A stretch of DNA of 64,000 nt, from NCBI RefSeq assembly GCF_030282825.1, contig NZ_JASTZU010000062.1:20348-84347 (forward strand), read 5' to 3'. Below are positions 28,113 to 37,460 of the stretch, piece by piece. How positions within the stretch are numbered: the first letter of the stretch is position 1; every line of letters begins with the position of its first letter. Under the pieces are notes generated by a model. That model had not been told where the DNA came from, did no database searches, and saw only the letters and a list, made by a program, of their open reading frames with translations. The stretch comes from Aquibacillus rhizosphaerae. GTDB taxonomy: Bacteria > Bacillota > Bacilli > Bacillales > Amphibacillaceae. The position numbers and the translations under genes were made by a program.

Positions 28113-29063
28113 ATGACTACTAATTTAGAAATTAAAAATGTTTTAGAACGTTTATCGAACAATCAACAGTTGCTAGATTTTAAAATACCTACAGATAAAA
28201 ATGACGATATAAAAAAATACCTTCACTATTACGGTTTAAATATGAATCATATTGACCTTCATATAGGGAAGGTTGGAGTAAATAATGTAAATATTACAGC
28301 CCAAATTTTCAGGCCACAAAAAAGTAAAGGAACTGTTTTTTTATTACATGGTTATCTCAGTCATGTCGGTCTTTTAAAACATATCATTCAATACTTTACT
28401 GACTTAGATTTAACAGTTTTCACATATGATTTACAAGGGCATGGACTATCAATGGGAAAAACAGCTTCAGTTAAGGACTTCTCGGATTATGCTACAATAC
28501 TAGAAAAATTACTGCACACTGCCGGCAAAGAGATGTCTCACCCTCTATACGTGGTTGGACATAGTACCGGCGCCGCAATCGTAATCGATTACATACTTAG
28601 ACACCCTAACCATAGCTTTAATAAAGTGATCTTTGCAGCACCACTTGTTCGATCAAATTATTGGCATGTATCTAAGTTGGGGGTATATATGGCAAAAATG
28701 TTTCCTTTTATTACCGAAATTAAAAGAAACTTTCGCAAAAATTCTTCTGATCAAAGTTATCTACACTTTGTAAACAATGAAGACCCTTTACAGGCTGATT
28801 TCATACCGATGGAATGGCTCAAAGCACTTATTAAATGGAACAAAACAATCCAAGTCTATAACAAAACAAATACACCTACTTGTATCCTACAAGGAAACAA
28901 AGATAAAACGGTCGACTGGAAATATAACGTGCAATTTATCCAAAGAAAATTTAATAATTTACAAGTCATCCAAATAGACAATGGAAGGCATGAATTATTT
29001 AATGAAACGGAGCAAATAAGACAAATTGCCTTCACAAGAATCAACAAATTTATAGCTGAATAA
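28113..29063 (+). CDS. Alpha/beta hydrolase, monoacylglycerol-lipase/lysophospholipase type
   Basis: 316 residues from ATG 28113 behind GAGGAG (in-frame starts further up are unsupported). Hallmarks: FLLHGYLSH oxyanion loop, YDLQGHGLS, nucleophile Ser in VGHSTGAA (about 165), Asp in GNKDKTVD (about 265), and His in GRHELFNE (about 293). This is the Hydrolase_4 (serine aminopeptidase S33) group, which includes monoglyceride lipases and lysophospholipases. No signal peptide, so it is cytoplasmic. A weak hairpin at 29113-29138 may end transcription. Confidence 0.87.
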   Translation: MTTNLEIKNVLERLSNNQQLLDFKIPTDKNDDIKKYLHYYGLNMNHIDLHIGKVGVNNVNITAQIFRPQKSKGTVFLLHGYLSHVGLLKHIIQYFTDLDLTVFTYDLQGHGLSMGKTASVKDFSDYATILEKLLHTAGKEMSHPLYVVGHSTGAAIVIDYILRHPNHSFNKVIFAAPLVRSNYWHVSKLGVYMAKMFPFITEIKRNFRKNSSDQSYLHFVNNEDPLQADFIPMEWLKALIKWNKTIQVYNKTNTPTCILQGNKDKTVDWKYNVQFIQRKFNNLQVIQIDNGRHELFNETEQIRQIAFTRINKFIAE

Positions 29064-29112
29064 TACCTAAACCGCAGAAAGAGTTTTTATGTGTTAACCG
29101 TTTTAAAAGTTG

Positions 29113-29138
29113 CAGAGGCTTACTAAAGCACGCCTCTA
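29113..29138 (+). terminator. Weak terminator hairpin after the alpha/beta hydrolase
   Basis: AGAGGC pairs with GCCTCT and is followed by ATTATG rather than a clean T-run. Confidence 0.4.
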
Positions 29139-29160
29139 TTATGTATCTTGTGATAGAGAT

Positions 29161-29736
29161 TTATTGCCCTGTTTCCTTTTTAAAATCCATAAAAAGATTT
29201 CCACTACTATCTTTTACATAAGCAGTTTGAAGGGTAACAATCTTATTTTCATTAATTAGATATGCTAATATAGTGTCACAAATACTATGATTACTCTTAG
29301 TTGATCTTGTCTTAAATACTAATAAAGCATTTTTAATGTTACAAATTTGTTTAGTTATACGAATCAATTCATAGACTCTTTCTTGGTTACACACATTTAT
29401 TATTCCAATGACATTTGTAGGAATATAAGTTCGTTCAGAAAAAAGCTTCTCTAGTGTTATTTGATCGTTTTCAACTATGTATTCTCGTTCCACCTGTAAA
29501 ACAAAGTCGTTCCAATGTATATTTGTATTATTATCCCACCATGTTAAACCCATTGTCCCATAGATTTCGTCGCAAGTATCCATTGTATAGGGCTGATACC
29601 CTACCATAGAACCTAATTTTGTGAAATACTCCATTTCATTCCTTTTGATTGATTGGTTATCATCGTAAACAGTCAGACTCAACGTATGATAGTTTCGAAC
29701 ATATCCCTCAAAAAGCTTTATCAAATCTATTATCAT
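29161..29736 (-). CDS. Hypothetical protein
   Basis: 191 residues from ATG 29736, which lies 12 nt after TTTGGAGGT; another in-frame ATG at 29760 contains that ribosome site and is less likely. I do not recognise the family. It is soluble, with no signal or membrane helix. The first 80 residues have a YHTLSLTVYD strand and a WWDNNTNIHWNDF segment. The rest alternates strands and helices (ALLVFKTRS, YELIRITKQ) and ends in KKETGQ. Composition is like that of its neighbours. The gene is monocistronic and lies between an alpha/beta hydrolase and family A copy 4. Confidence 0.6.
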   Translation of the reverse strand: MIIDLIKLFEGYVRNYHTLSLTVYDDNQSIKRNEMEYFTKLGSMVGYQPYTMDTCDEIYGTMGLTWWDNNTNIHWNDFVLQVEREYIVENDQITLEKLFSERTYIPTNVIGIINVCNQERVYELIRITKQICNIKNALLVFKTRSTKSNHSICDTILAYLINENKIVTLQTAYVKDSSGNLFMDFKKETGQ

Positions 29737-29879
29737 TATTAATCTTGCACCTCCAAACATCTCTAATTATATAAAGTTTGCCCTAATAACTCCATGGATT
29801 AATTTATGAAATTATATAGGTCGCCAGGTTTCTTTTATTTGTTAATTTAATCAATTTTAGATACTTAGTCATAAGCATT

Positions 29880-30052
29880 AAGAATAAAAGCTCAGGTCGC
29901 CTCGCTCACCCTAGGGCAAATTAAGACGAACATCTATGTGGTGCTCTTTACCACAAAGATGTTTGACTCGTGTAGGCGCTGTAGCTGGACATGGCACATG
30001 CTGGTAGTCAGTTATCCACTGGACACTAAATCTATAATTTCCTATGCTAAAA
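29880..30052. repeat. Family A structured repeat, copy 4 (short form)
   Basis: It has the same ends and central hairpin as copies 1 and 2, and the GTCAGTTATCC(A)CTGGACACTAAATC tail of copy 1. It lacks the 55-bp GAAACAAG module: GGTCGCCTCG joins CTCACCC directly. It occupies most of the gap 29737-30088. Confidence 0.85.
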
Positions 30053-30088
30053 GAAAAGCTCACACCTATAGCGTAAGCTTATTATCTC

Positions 30089-31081
30089 TTATTCAAATGG
30101 GTACTTTAAGTCCCATTGTCCTCGGATTTCATCTAATAGCTTAATAATCTCTAAAGATTCATCCAAAGGGATGATTGGACTTTCTTTCAAATTATCATTC
30201 AAGTAGGTTCCAACAGCCTCCGCCTCAAAGGCATATCCCTTTGATTCACGATTATCGCTAAAGTTTTCTACCTCCTCACCTGAAACATGAAGTGAAGCTG
30301 AGGTTGCGTTTAAAAAAGAAGGAATTCGTATATAACCATTTGTCCCGTGAATATAAGCTTCGTTCGTTAAACCTAGTCTTATGGAACCATTAAGGGAGGC
30401 TGTTTTTCCAGATTTGTATGACATAAGAATAGAAAAATGTTCATCAACTCCAGTTTCTCCGATGTGTGCAGTACTAAATACTTTTTCTGGTTTAGTTCCT
30501 AAAATCATAGAAGCAAATGAAACAGGATATATACCTGCATCAAGCAAAGCTCCTCCACCTAAATTCGGGTTAAGCAATCGCCAGTCTGGATCCCAAGGAG
30601 CTCTAAATCCAAAGTCAGCTTTCACTAACCGCACTTCTCCTATTTTCCCAGATTCAATCCATTCCCTAACCTTTACAATGAATGGAAGAAAACGAGTCCA
30701 CATCGCTTCCATTAGAAATAACTTACTTTCTCTAGCAAAGTTAATAATTTCCTCTAGTTCACCTGAATTAACTGTGAACGGCTTTTCACAAAGGACTGCT
30801 TTCCCTGCTCGCAAACAAGTTAATACATTTTCTTTATGATAAGGGTGAGGTGTAGCGATATAAATAACATCTACTTCAGGATCTTCTGCTAGTTCTTGGT
30901 AACTTCCATATGCGCGTGCAATACCATGTGTTGATGCAAATTTTTTAGCACTTTCAATAGTACGCGAACCAACTGCCACACGTTCGGTATTTTTTACAAA
31001 ATCTAAGTCCTTAGCAAAAGCACTTGCAATTCCGCCAGTCCCCATAATCCCCCATTTGGTTACAGCCTGCTTGTTTTTCAT
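30089..31081 (-). CDS. Gfo/Idh/MocA family oxidoreductase
   Basis: 330 residues; the ATG follows GAGGAGG. The N-terminal Rossmann domain has GIMGTGGIASAFAKDL (about 11-27), VIYIATPHPYH and the catalytic CEKPFT (about 98-103). The C-terminal alpha/beta domain has GGGALLDAGIYPV, which carries the proton-donor Asp. It resembles the dihydrodiol-dehydrogenase/xylose-NADP branch, so a sugar or inositol-type substrate with NAD(P) is likely, not proven. A near-consensus cre site lies about 35 bp upstream of its start, which fits a carbon-catabolite-controlled sugar enzyme. Confidence 0.88.
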   Translation of the reverse strand: MKNKQAVTKWGIMGTGGIASAFAKDLDFVKNTERVAVGSRTIESAKKFASTHGIARAYGSYQELAEDPEVDVIYIATPHPYHKENVLTCLRAGKAVLCEKPFTVNSGELEEIINFARESKLFLMEAMWTRFLPFIVKVREWIESGKIGEVRLVKADFGFRAPWDPDWRLLNPNLGGGALLDAGIYPVSFASMILGTKPEKVFSTAHIGETGVDEHFSILMSYKSGKTASLNGSIRLGLTNEAYIHGTNGYIRIPSFLNATSASLHVSGEEVENFSDNRESKGYAFEAEAVGTYLNDNLKESPIIPLDESLEIIKLLDEIRGQWDLKYPFE

Positions 31082-31118
31082 TCAAACTATTCCTCCTCTT
31101 CACTAAAATCCACTAATT

Positions 31119-31132
31119 TAAAAGCGCTTTCA
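31119..31132 (-). promoter_or_regulatory. Candidate CcpA (cre) site upstream of the Gfo/Idh gene
   Basis: Minus-strand TGAAAGCGCTTTTA matches the cre consensus TGWAANCGNTNWCA at all fixed positions but one (T for C near the end). It lies 38 bp upstream of the start codon. Confidence 0.6.
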
Positions 31133-31296
31133 TTTTAATTATTTAAGATAAATGAAATATACAATCTCTGTTGCCTAAGCTTATCATAGATTCTATACAG
31201 ATATAAAACGATACAATCATAATATAATATAATTCTTAAGTAAACTGAATTTCCGTTACTAAAAATAGTCGTTTCAACTATATTAGTCCAAAGAAA

Positions 31297-31344
31297 GAAG
31301 TAACTAACCTTCCTTTATTCTAATAAACGAAGGCTAGTTACTTC
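31297..31344. terminator. Long hairpin, probable terminator in the aconitase 3' region
   Basis: GAAGTAACTAGCCTTC pairs with GAAGGTTAGTTACTTC and is followed by TTTCTTT on the minus strand. It lies about 300 bp past the aconitase stop codon, beyond a family B element. Confidence 0.55.
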
Positions 31345-31358
31345 ATTTTAATTTAAAC

Positions 31359-31640
31359 TCTTTTCGTAAACTTTGTTGCTTTACAGCAGAAGAAATTATA
31401 GAATGTTTGCACTAACTTTAGTGTGTTCTTCTGACCTTACAAGATGAATATTAGTCGTATTAGAGAACTGTAAAAGTGAAGACAGAGTTGCGCAGACTTC
31501 TCGAAAATAAAAAGCGATTTTCTTCGTGCGATGTGACTTCATGGATTCTTACAACGTAATCCATTGAAACGGAAAGTAAAAAAGATAAGAATACTTAGTG
31601 CAGACTTTGTATTTTTTCTGACACCCAAACGAACTTTATG
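31359..31640. repeat. Family B repeat, copy 2
   Basis: Left end TCTTTTCGTAAACTTTGTTG matches the family B terminus; right end, reversed, CATAAAGTTCGTTTG. About 280 bp, holding a single ACTTCTCGAAAATAAAAAGCGATTTTCTTCGTGCGATG unit. Its right end abuts the aconitase stop codon, so the element forms the start of that 3' untranslated region. With the hairpin and cre site it accounts for the gap 31082-31641. Confidence 0.75.
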
Positions 31641-31641
31641 A

Positions 31642-33585
31642 TTAAACTTGTCGTTGTTTCATCCAATTGATTAGACCACCGTGTAGCATCATATCAATTT
31701 GTCTCGCTGAAAGAGCATGCTCTACTTCAATTTCTTCTCCTGTGCCTTTAATAGTAATCTTAAATTGATTACTGTGCTGAATCTTTTCTCTTAAGTTAGT
31801 AAACTCAAGGACATCTCCTTGCTCAAGCTTTTGGTAATCCTCTTCATGCACAAAAGTTATAGGCAATATCCCAAAGTTAACCAGGTTTTGCCAATGGATG
31901 CGGGCAAAGTCTTTTACTAATGCAACACGTAATCCAAGAAATCTTGGTGCAAGGGCGGCATGTTCACGACTTGATCCCTGGCCATAATTATATCCACCAA
32001 CAACTGCATGACCAATCTCACGTGTCTCCATTCCCCTATCATAGTAGCTCTCATCGATAATCTCAAACGTAAATTTACTTATTTCAGGTAAATTACTTCG
32101 AAACGGAAGAACACGTGCACCACCTGCTAAAATTTCATCAGTTGAAATGTTATCTCCCATTTTCAAAAGGATGGAAACTTCTAACTGATTAGGTAACTCA
32201 TCCATTTCAGGTATGGAAGCAATATTTGGCCCCTTGTGCAACTCTACATGTCTCGCTTGCCCTTGTGGAATAGGTTCATCTAATAAATTGTTATCAACTT
32301 TAGGGTTTTTAGGATTTTTTATTTTTGGATATTCCATATCCAATTTACGTGGATCTGTGATTTTTCCCGTCAAGGCAGAAGCAGCAGCAACTTCTGGTCC
32401 ACATAAATAGACACTGTCTTCTCTTGTACCAGAACGTCCCGGGAAATTACGTGGTGTTGTTCGTAAGCTATTTCGACCTGTGGCTGGCGCTTGCCCCATT
32501 CCAATACAACCATTACACCCAGCTTGATGTAAACGAGAACCCGCTTGCAATAAACTAGCCATATGTCCTTCTTGAACGAAATTCGTAAGCATTTGCCGGG
32601 AGGTTGGATTAATATCTAAAGATACACCCTCTGCCACCTGCTTTCCTTTTACGATTTCTGCAACCATTGCAAAATCACGAAACCCAGGATTAGCGGACGA
32701 TCCAATGTAAGATTGATAGATTGGTTCACCTTCTACTTCAGTCACCGGAACTACATTCCCTGGACTAGATGGTTTAGCTACAAGTGGCACCAATTCGTCC
32801 ATATTAATTTCTTCATCAACATCATAAGAAGCGCGACGATCACCTTTGAGTTCTATCCAATCTTCTTCTCTACCTTGTTCTTTTAAGAATCGTTTTACTT
32901 CTTTATCTGAAGGGAAAACTGTACCAGTTGCTCCAAGCTCTGCTCCCATGTTTGCGATAACGTGACGATCCATCGCACTTAGTTTTTTTAAACCTGGTCC
33001 ATAATATTCAATTACTTTTCCGACACCACCTTTAACATCATGACGACGCAGGAGTTCAAAAATAACATCTTTGGCACTCACCCATTCTGGTAGATCACCA
33101 GTAAGCTTCACTCCCCATACTTCTGGCATTTTCACGTAAAAGGGTTCTCCAGCTATCGCCATCGCAACATCAATTCCACCTGCTCCCATCGCTAGCATAC
33201 CCATACAACCATTCGCACATGTATGGCTATCAGAACCGAGCAACGTTTTTCCTGGTTTAGCTAGTCGCTGCATGTGCACAGGATGACTAACACCATTACC
33301 AGGTCGACTATAATATAAACCAAACCTTTTTGCGGCACTTTCTAAAAACAAGTGGTCATCAGGGTTTTTGTTATCCACTTGTATTAAATTGTGATCAACA
33401 TATTGTGCAGATGCTTCTGTCTTTGCATAATCTAGATTCATAGCTTCTAGCTCAAGCATCACCATTGTACCTGTAGCATCCTGTGTGAGTGTTTGATCAA
33501 TTTTAAGTCCAATCTCACTTCCGGGTGTCATCTCACCAGACACTAAATGATCCTTTATCAATTTTTGTGTTACATTTAACGCCAT
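31642..33585 (-). CDS. Aconitate hydratase, Aquifex-type (short, about 650 residues)
   Basis: 647 residues; the ATG follows GAGGAGG. It is a fusion of the IPMI-like large domain (about 1-420) and the swivel domain (about 470-647), much shorter than the 900-residue AcnA. Motifs include LLGSDSHTCANG (about 115-127), with the first likely iron-sulfur Cys, GCNGCIGMGQAPATGRNSLRTTPRNFPGRSG (about 352-382) with two further Cys and substrate-binding Arg, and YNYGQGSSREHAALAPRFLG (about 555) in the swivel domain. It should interconvert citrate and isocitrate or a related hydroxyacid. Isopropylmalate or homoaconitate as substrate cannot be excluded. No leuB or citrate-cycle partner is adjacent. Confidence 0.9.
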   Translation of the reverse strand: MALNVTQKLIKDHLVSGEMTPGSEIGLKIDQTLTQDATGTMVMLELEAMNLDYAKTEASAQYVDHNLIQVDNKNPDDHLFLESAAKRFGLYYSRPGNGVSHPVHMQRLAKPGKTLLGSDSHTCANGCMGMLAMGAGGIDVAMAIAGEPFYVKMPEVWGVKLTGDLPEWVSAKDVIFELLRRHDVKGGVGKVIEYYGPGLKKLSAMDRHVIANMGAELGATGTVFPSDKEVKRFLKEQGREEDWIELKGDRRASYDVDEEINMDELVPLVAKPSSPGNVVPVTEVEGEPIYQSYIGSSANPGFRDFAMVAEIVKGKQVAEGVSLDINPTSRQMLTNFVQEGHMASLLQAGSRLHQAGCNGCIGMGQAPATGRNSLRTTPRNFPGRSGTREDSVYLCGPEVAAASALTGKITDPRKLDMEYPKIKNPKNPKVDNNLLDEPIPQGQARHVELHKGPNIASIPEMDELPNQLEVSILLKMGDNISTDEILAGGARVLPFRSNLPEISKFTFEIIDESYYDRGMETREIGHAVVGGYNYGQGSSREHAALAPRFLGLRVALVKDFARIHWQNLVNFGILPITFVHEEDYQKLEQGDVLEFTNLREKIQHSNQFKITIKGTGEEIEVEHALSARQIDMMLHGGLINWMKQRQV

Positions 33586-33865
33586 TAACGTACCTCCTCG
33601 GATTGAATTCGTTTATCAATGTTTTTAAGTAAATAAAGTGATAGTACACGTATACCTCTTTTTTAGTGTTTTAATCCTTCAATTTATTATTTATAAGTTG
33701 AATCGATAGTTTGGCAATATATAGCCTATGATCGAATAATCCTAGTTATTACTTTGAATATAGCCATCTACATGAATATTTGTAAAAGTAGTGACCATAT
33801 GAATGAGCATACCAATCCTAGAAAATATATATCAACTAAATGAATGAGCATATCCGATAATTGGC

Positions 33866-33905
33866 GTTTTTGTGCTCACTCTAGGCAATTAAGACATGTT
33901 TGTAA
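33866..33905. repeat. Family A remnant
   Basis: The stretch GTGCTCACTCTAGGCAATTAAGACATGTTTG matches the interior of family A copies 1 and 2 with the hairpin largely deleted. Confidence 0.55.
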
Positions 33906-33916
33906 ATCAAGCTAAA

Positions 33917-33959
33917 ATAAAACGAAGGACCTTCTAACTTTGAAGGTCCTTCGTTTTAT
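33917..33959 (-). terminator. Terminator of the SLC13-sumT-sirB operon
   Basis: The perfect 18-bp stem ATAAAACGAAGGACCTTC, with a 7-nt loop, lies 44 bp after the sirB stop. Confidence 0.9.
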
Positions 33960-34002
33960 CTTAAATAATCACGTTATTTTCTTAGGAATGGCAAAATACC
34001 TA

Positions 34003-34761
34003 CTAATGCTCTTTTATACCCTCTAAAACGAATTCAAACGACTCATTGGCACGCTCGATTAATGCTTGTTTCATGTGAGGGTGATCTCCTAGTTGATGAC
34101 AAAGTTTTATGTGTGCATCATTATCTTGGTTGTATTTATTTATTTTCTTTTTCATGGACTGAATTAATAGTCCATCAAACCAAAGATACGGCACAATAGT
34201 TCCAGATTTACGCTTGTTTTCTTCCATTTGAACAAGTGCTTCATCGAACGAAGGTTTACAAGCTGCAAGATAGGAAACATCTACTTTACGATTGATTCGC
34301 CCACCCAACTCGTTTGCAATTGACGTAATATCGGTTTGCACACTTAATTCAAAACTTCCTCTTCCAACTAATAAAACCGGAGCATCTTGGTCAAGCTCCC
34401 TTAAAGATTGTTCCACTCGATCTTCTAATATGTCTATTAACCTATTTTGCACACCCAACGGACGGCCATAACTAAACGGAATTTCAGGGTGATTTTTTCT
34501 TACTTCATTTAACTCCATAGGGATATCTTCTTGATCATGCTTAGCGCTTAATAGTAATACAGGAACAACAGAAATAGCTGTCGCGCCCCTATTCACAAGT
34601 TGCTCGACCCCTTCTTCGATTGATGGACTACATATTTCTAGAAAACAAATCTCTTGTAGAGGTGCATTCACGGACGGTTGAATTGATCTTAAAAAATCAA
34701 TAGCTTCTTGTTTTCCTTCAGCCAATCGCGTACCGTGGCTAATATATAAAAGTCCTTGCAT
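34003..34761 (-). CDS. sirB: Sirohydrochlorin ferrochelatase
   Basis: 252 residues; the ATG follows TTGGAGG. The two-domain CbiX/SirB form inserts Fe2+ into sirohydrochlorin to give siroheme for sulfite reductase. The metal-binding His motifs are YISHGTR near residue 8 and SAKHDQEDIP near 73. The second half repeats the fold with PVLLVGRGSF and YLAACKPSF. It lies 17 bp after sumT on the same strand, so the two siroheme genes are co-transcribed. The precorrin-2 dehydrogenase (SirC/YlnF) that should act between them is not in this window. Confidence 0.93.
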   Translation of the reverse strand: MQGLLYISHGTRLAEGKQEAIDFLRSIQPSVNAPLQEICFLEICSPSIEEGVEQLVNRGATAISVVPVLLLSAKHDQEDIPMELNEVRKNHPEIPFSYGRPLGVQNRLIDILEDRVEQSLRELDQDAPVLLVGRGSFELSVQTDITSIANELGGRINRKVDVSYLAACKPSFDEALVQMEENKRKSGTIVPYLWFDGLLIQSMKKKINKYNQDNDAHIKLCHQLGDHPHMKQALIERANESFEFVLEGIKEH

Positions 34762-34778
34762 TGTTTAAACCTCCAAAA

Positions 34779-35537
34779 TTATATCACGTTAATAGCAGAC
34801 TCTTGATACTCGTCGAACCACTGTAATTCTTCTCGTAAGCGAACCACCTCACCAATAACAATCATTGATGGATTGGTCACTTCATGTAAACGATCAACGA
34901 TGGTTCCTAAGGACCCCGTAATCGTTTTTTGACTCTTTGTTGTGCCCCAATGAATAATTGCAACTGGTAACGCAGAATCCATTCCATTTTTTAATAACCG
35001 GTCACAAATAATTGGAAAATAGTTCACTCCCATATAGATACAGAGAGTTTCAACACTATTAGAAAGACTCCGCCAATAAGCTGCATTATCTTTTTCTGGA
35101 TTATACCCTGAAACAAAAGTAACGGAAGAACTTAGATTACGATGGGTTAACGGTATTCCAGCATAGGCGGGTGCTGCTGATCCCGACGTAATTCCGGGTA
35201 CAATTTCAAAAGGAATCCCATGTGCACGTAGTACACTAGCTTCTTCTCCTCCCCTACCAAATATAAAAGGATCACCACCCTTTAACCGAGTGACTATTTT
35301 ATTTTGATTTGCATATTTACATAGCAAATAATTAATATTCTCTTGCCGTAATATATGATTGCCAGGAGTTTTCCCACAATAGACTAGCTCTGCTTCTTTT
35401 TTTGCATATGTTAATAGCTCTTTATTAACTAAACGGTCATAAAGAATTATATCTGCTTGTTCTATTGCTTTCAATCCTTTAATTGTTAGTAATTCAGGAT
35501 CACCTGGACCTGCCCCAACTAAAAATACTTTCCTCAC
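34779..35537 (-). CDS. sumT: Uroporphyrinogen-III C-methyltransferase
   Basis: 252 residues from GTG 35537 behind GAGGAGG. The enzyme methylates uroporphyrinogen III at C2 and C7 with SAM to give precorrin-2. Family motifs: VGAGPGDPELLTIKG at the N-terminus, ILYDRLV, CGKTPGNH, RLKGGDPFIFGRGGEE (about 83-98), PGITSG (about 114), GIPLTHR and TLCIYMGV. The single-domain form lacks the CysG dehydrogenase/chelatase half. It sits 48 bp after the SLC13 permease gene and 17 bp before sirB. Confidence 0.95.
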   Translation of the reverse strand: MRKVFLVGAGPGDPELLTIKGLKAIEQADIILYDRLVNKELLTYAKKEAELVYCGKTPGNHILRQENINYLLCKYANQNKIVTRLKGGDPFIFGRGGEEASVLRAHGIPFEIVPGITSGSAAPAYAGIPLTHRNLSSSVTFVSGYNPEKDNAAYWRSLSNSVETLCIYMGVNYFPIICDRLLKNGMDSALPVAIIHWGTTKSQKTITGSLGTIVDRLHEVTNPSMIVIGEVVRLREELQWFDEYQESAINVI

Positions 35538-35585
35538 CGTGTACCTCCTCGTAATACCATGTTACTTTTTTATCTTTCCAAGCTA

Positions 35586-37382
35586 CTAAATCCATATCCA
35601 ACTAACCATTAAAACGGTTGTTGTCATTACAATTAAGCTAAGTGGCATTCCTACCTTAATATAATCAGTAAACTTATAACCCCCTGGTCCATAAACTATT
35701 AAATTTGTTTGATAGCCAATGGGAGATAAGAAACTAGCGGAAGCTGCAATTGTTATTAATATAATAAAAGCCATTGGCTCTTCGCCTAGTCGATTTGCCG
35801 CTTCGATTGCAATTGGAAACATTAAAACTGCTGCAGCATTATTAGTTACCATTTCTGTAAAAATAGTTGTTAAAAGATATAACAATAATAAAACTCCTAT
35901 TTGTCCGAAGGGATTGGATAGTAGAATCAATTGATTAGCTAACCAATCCGCTGCACCTGTTTTAAATAATGCCTTGCCTACACCAAATGCACTCGCTATT
36001 AATATTAATACATTTAATTCAATATGACGCTTAGCTTCATCTCCTGAAATTATTTTTAATAACAAGTACAAAACTACAGTAATGCACATTGCTTTAAACA
36101 TAGAAATTACACCAATAGTCACCAGTGCGATCATAATACCCAAGATTGAAATAGAAGCCCATGCTTTCTTACTGTCGACTTTATTCAATAATGGATGATT
36201 ACTTAATGGTGTAACTACATAAAAATCATTGGATTCTAATGATCTCTCCTCAAAATCCGTTCCTGCCAATAATAAAAGCGTGTCTCCTGGTTTTAACGTA
36301 ATATCACCTATTTTACTGTCGATTCGCTCATTATTTCGATGAACTGCAACCACACCAGAATCATACTTAGCTCGAAATTGAGTATCTTTTATTTTATGAT
36401 AAAGTAGTGATGATTGGTGAGACACAACCACTTCAACTAATTGTCCATTACCGTTCCGCAACTTATCTAATGTTATGTTTGTTCCAGTCTTTAATTTTAG
36501 CCCCTTTTTATCTTGAAGCTCGGCAATTTTGGTTATTAACCCTGTGAATATTAAACGGTCATTTGCTTTTATTTTTGTAGAATTTTTTACTGGGTATATT
36601 TTTTCGTGATTTCGAATGATAGCTATTAAATATACACCATCAAGATTCCTCAGTCCTGCAGCTTCTACTGACTTGTTAACCATCGGATTATCTAAGTATG
36701 GATAGTTTTCTTCAACAATCATTTCTGTTAAATATTCTTTACTTTTATCACCAAATATTTCACCAATTGGTTTATGGTCTGGCAATAACTTGTATCCAAA
36801 CGTGACAAGATAAAGAATTCCTAGAATACTAGCTGGCAGACTAACTGTTGCCAAAGTAAACAAAGAATACCCTTCCATCCCCTGGTCTAACATCAACCCG
36901 TGAATAACAAGATTAGTCGATGTACCCATCAATGTTAAAATACCTCCTAGTATGGATGCATAGGAAAGAGGAATTAGAAACTTTGAAGGAGAAATGTTAT
37001 GTTCTGCACACCATTTTCGTATCGTTGGTGTTAACGTCACCACAATTGGTGTGTTATTTAAAAAAGCAGAAGCGCCTGTTATCGGTACTAGAAATTTAAA
37101 TAAAGAGTGTCTTTCTGATTTACTATTACCTAGCAAGGATGTTATCCCACGCTCAACGAGACCACTCTTCTGAATAGCGGCTGCCACAATAAACAACAAC
37201 CCTACAGTTAACATCCCTTCATTGGAAAAACCAGCAGCCACTTCTGAAGGTGTTAATATTCCGGTAACAAAAAAACTAATTAAAGCCACAAATACAATGA
37301 TATCTGGTCGAGCAAACTCTTTCACTAACGCTACCATCATGGTAATTACTACAATTAGAGAGAAGGCCATTTCCCACGTCAT
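35586..37382 (-). CDS. SLC13/DASS family permease with two RCK-C domains, probable sulfate transporter
   Basis: 598 residues; ATG 37382 follows GGGGGGAAC. Membrane half one has SASFLNNTPIVV-type motif ASAFLNNTPIVVTLTP (about 105-120) and GTSTNLVIHG (about 154). Two cytoplasmic TrkA-C (RCK-C) domains lie at about 210-290 and 300-375. Membrane half two has TNNAAAVLMFPIA and SPIGYQTNLIVYGPGGY, the matching sodium/anion site. DASS members with RCK-C domains carry sulfate in other organisms. Its position at the head of sumT-sirB in a sulfate-assimilation locus supports sulfate, in place of the CysP permease of Bacillus subtilis. The exact substrate is inferred from context. Confidence 0.88.
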   Translation of the reverse strand: MTWEMAFSLIVVITMMVALVKEFARPDIIVFVALISFFVTGILTPSEVAAGFSNEGMLTVGLLFIVAAAIQKSGLVERGITSLLGNSKSERHSLFKFLVPITGASAFLNNTPIVVTLTPTIRKWCAEHNISPSKFLIPLSYASILGGILTLMGTSTNLVIHGLMLDQGMEGYSLFTLATVSLPASILGILYLVTFGYKLLPDHKPIGEIFGDKSKEYLTEMIVEENYPYLDNPMVNKSVEAAGLRNLDGVYLIAIIRNHEKIYPVKNSTKIKANDRLIFTGLITKIAELQDKKGLKLKTGTNITLDKLRNGNGQLVEVVVSHQSSLLYHKIKDTQFRAKYDSGVVAVHRNNERIDSKIGDITLKPGDTLLLLAGTDFEERSLESNDFYVVTPLSNHPLLNKVDSKKAWASISILGIMIALVTIGVISMFKAMCITVVLYLLLKIISGDEAKRHIELNVLILIASAFGVGKALFKTGAADWLANQLILLSNPFGQIGVLLLLYLLTTIFTEMVTNNAAAVLMFPIAIEAANRLGEEPMAFIILITIAASASFLSPIGYQTNLIVYGPGGYKFTDYIKVGMPLSLIVMTTTVLMVSWIWI

Positions 37383-37430
37383 CAAAGTTCCCCCCTTTAT
37401 CTACCTATTATGTAATAAGGAAATATTTTA

Positions 37431-37460
37431 CTTTATTCACATCTGTTAACTCGGGATTAA
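37431..37460 (-). promoter_or_regulatory. Candidate sulfur-regulon operator upstream of the SLC13 operon
   Basis: The minus strand reads AATCCCGAGTTAACAGATGT followed by GAATAAAG. It shares CCCGA, then 12 nt, then GAAT at identical spacing with sites upstream of the ABC operon and cysJ, and resembles (from memory) the CymR box. It lies about 50 bp upstream of the start codon. Confidence 0.5.

Larger units (their letters stand above)
33586..34002. other. Gene-free gap with repeat debris
   Basis: AT-rich sequence with no coding signal. It contains the short direct repeat ATGAATGAGCATA at about 33799 and 33841, a family A remnant at 33866, and the siroheme-operon terminator. Confidence 0.6.

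Noticed and set aside
30381..30839. 152-codon open frame opposite the Gfo/Idh gene
   Set aside because: Antisense shadow of a conserved enzyme; no ribosome site or family features.
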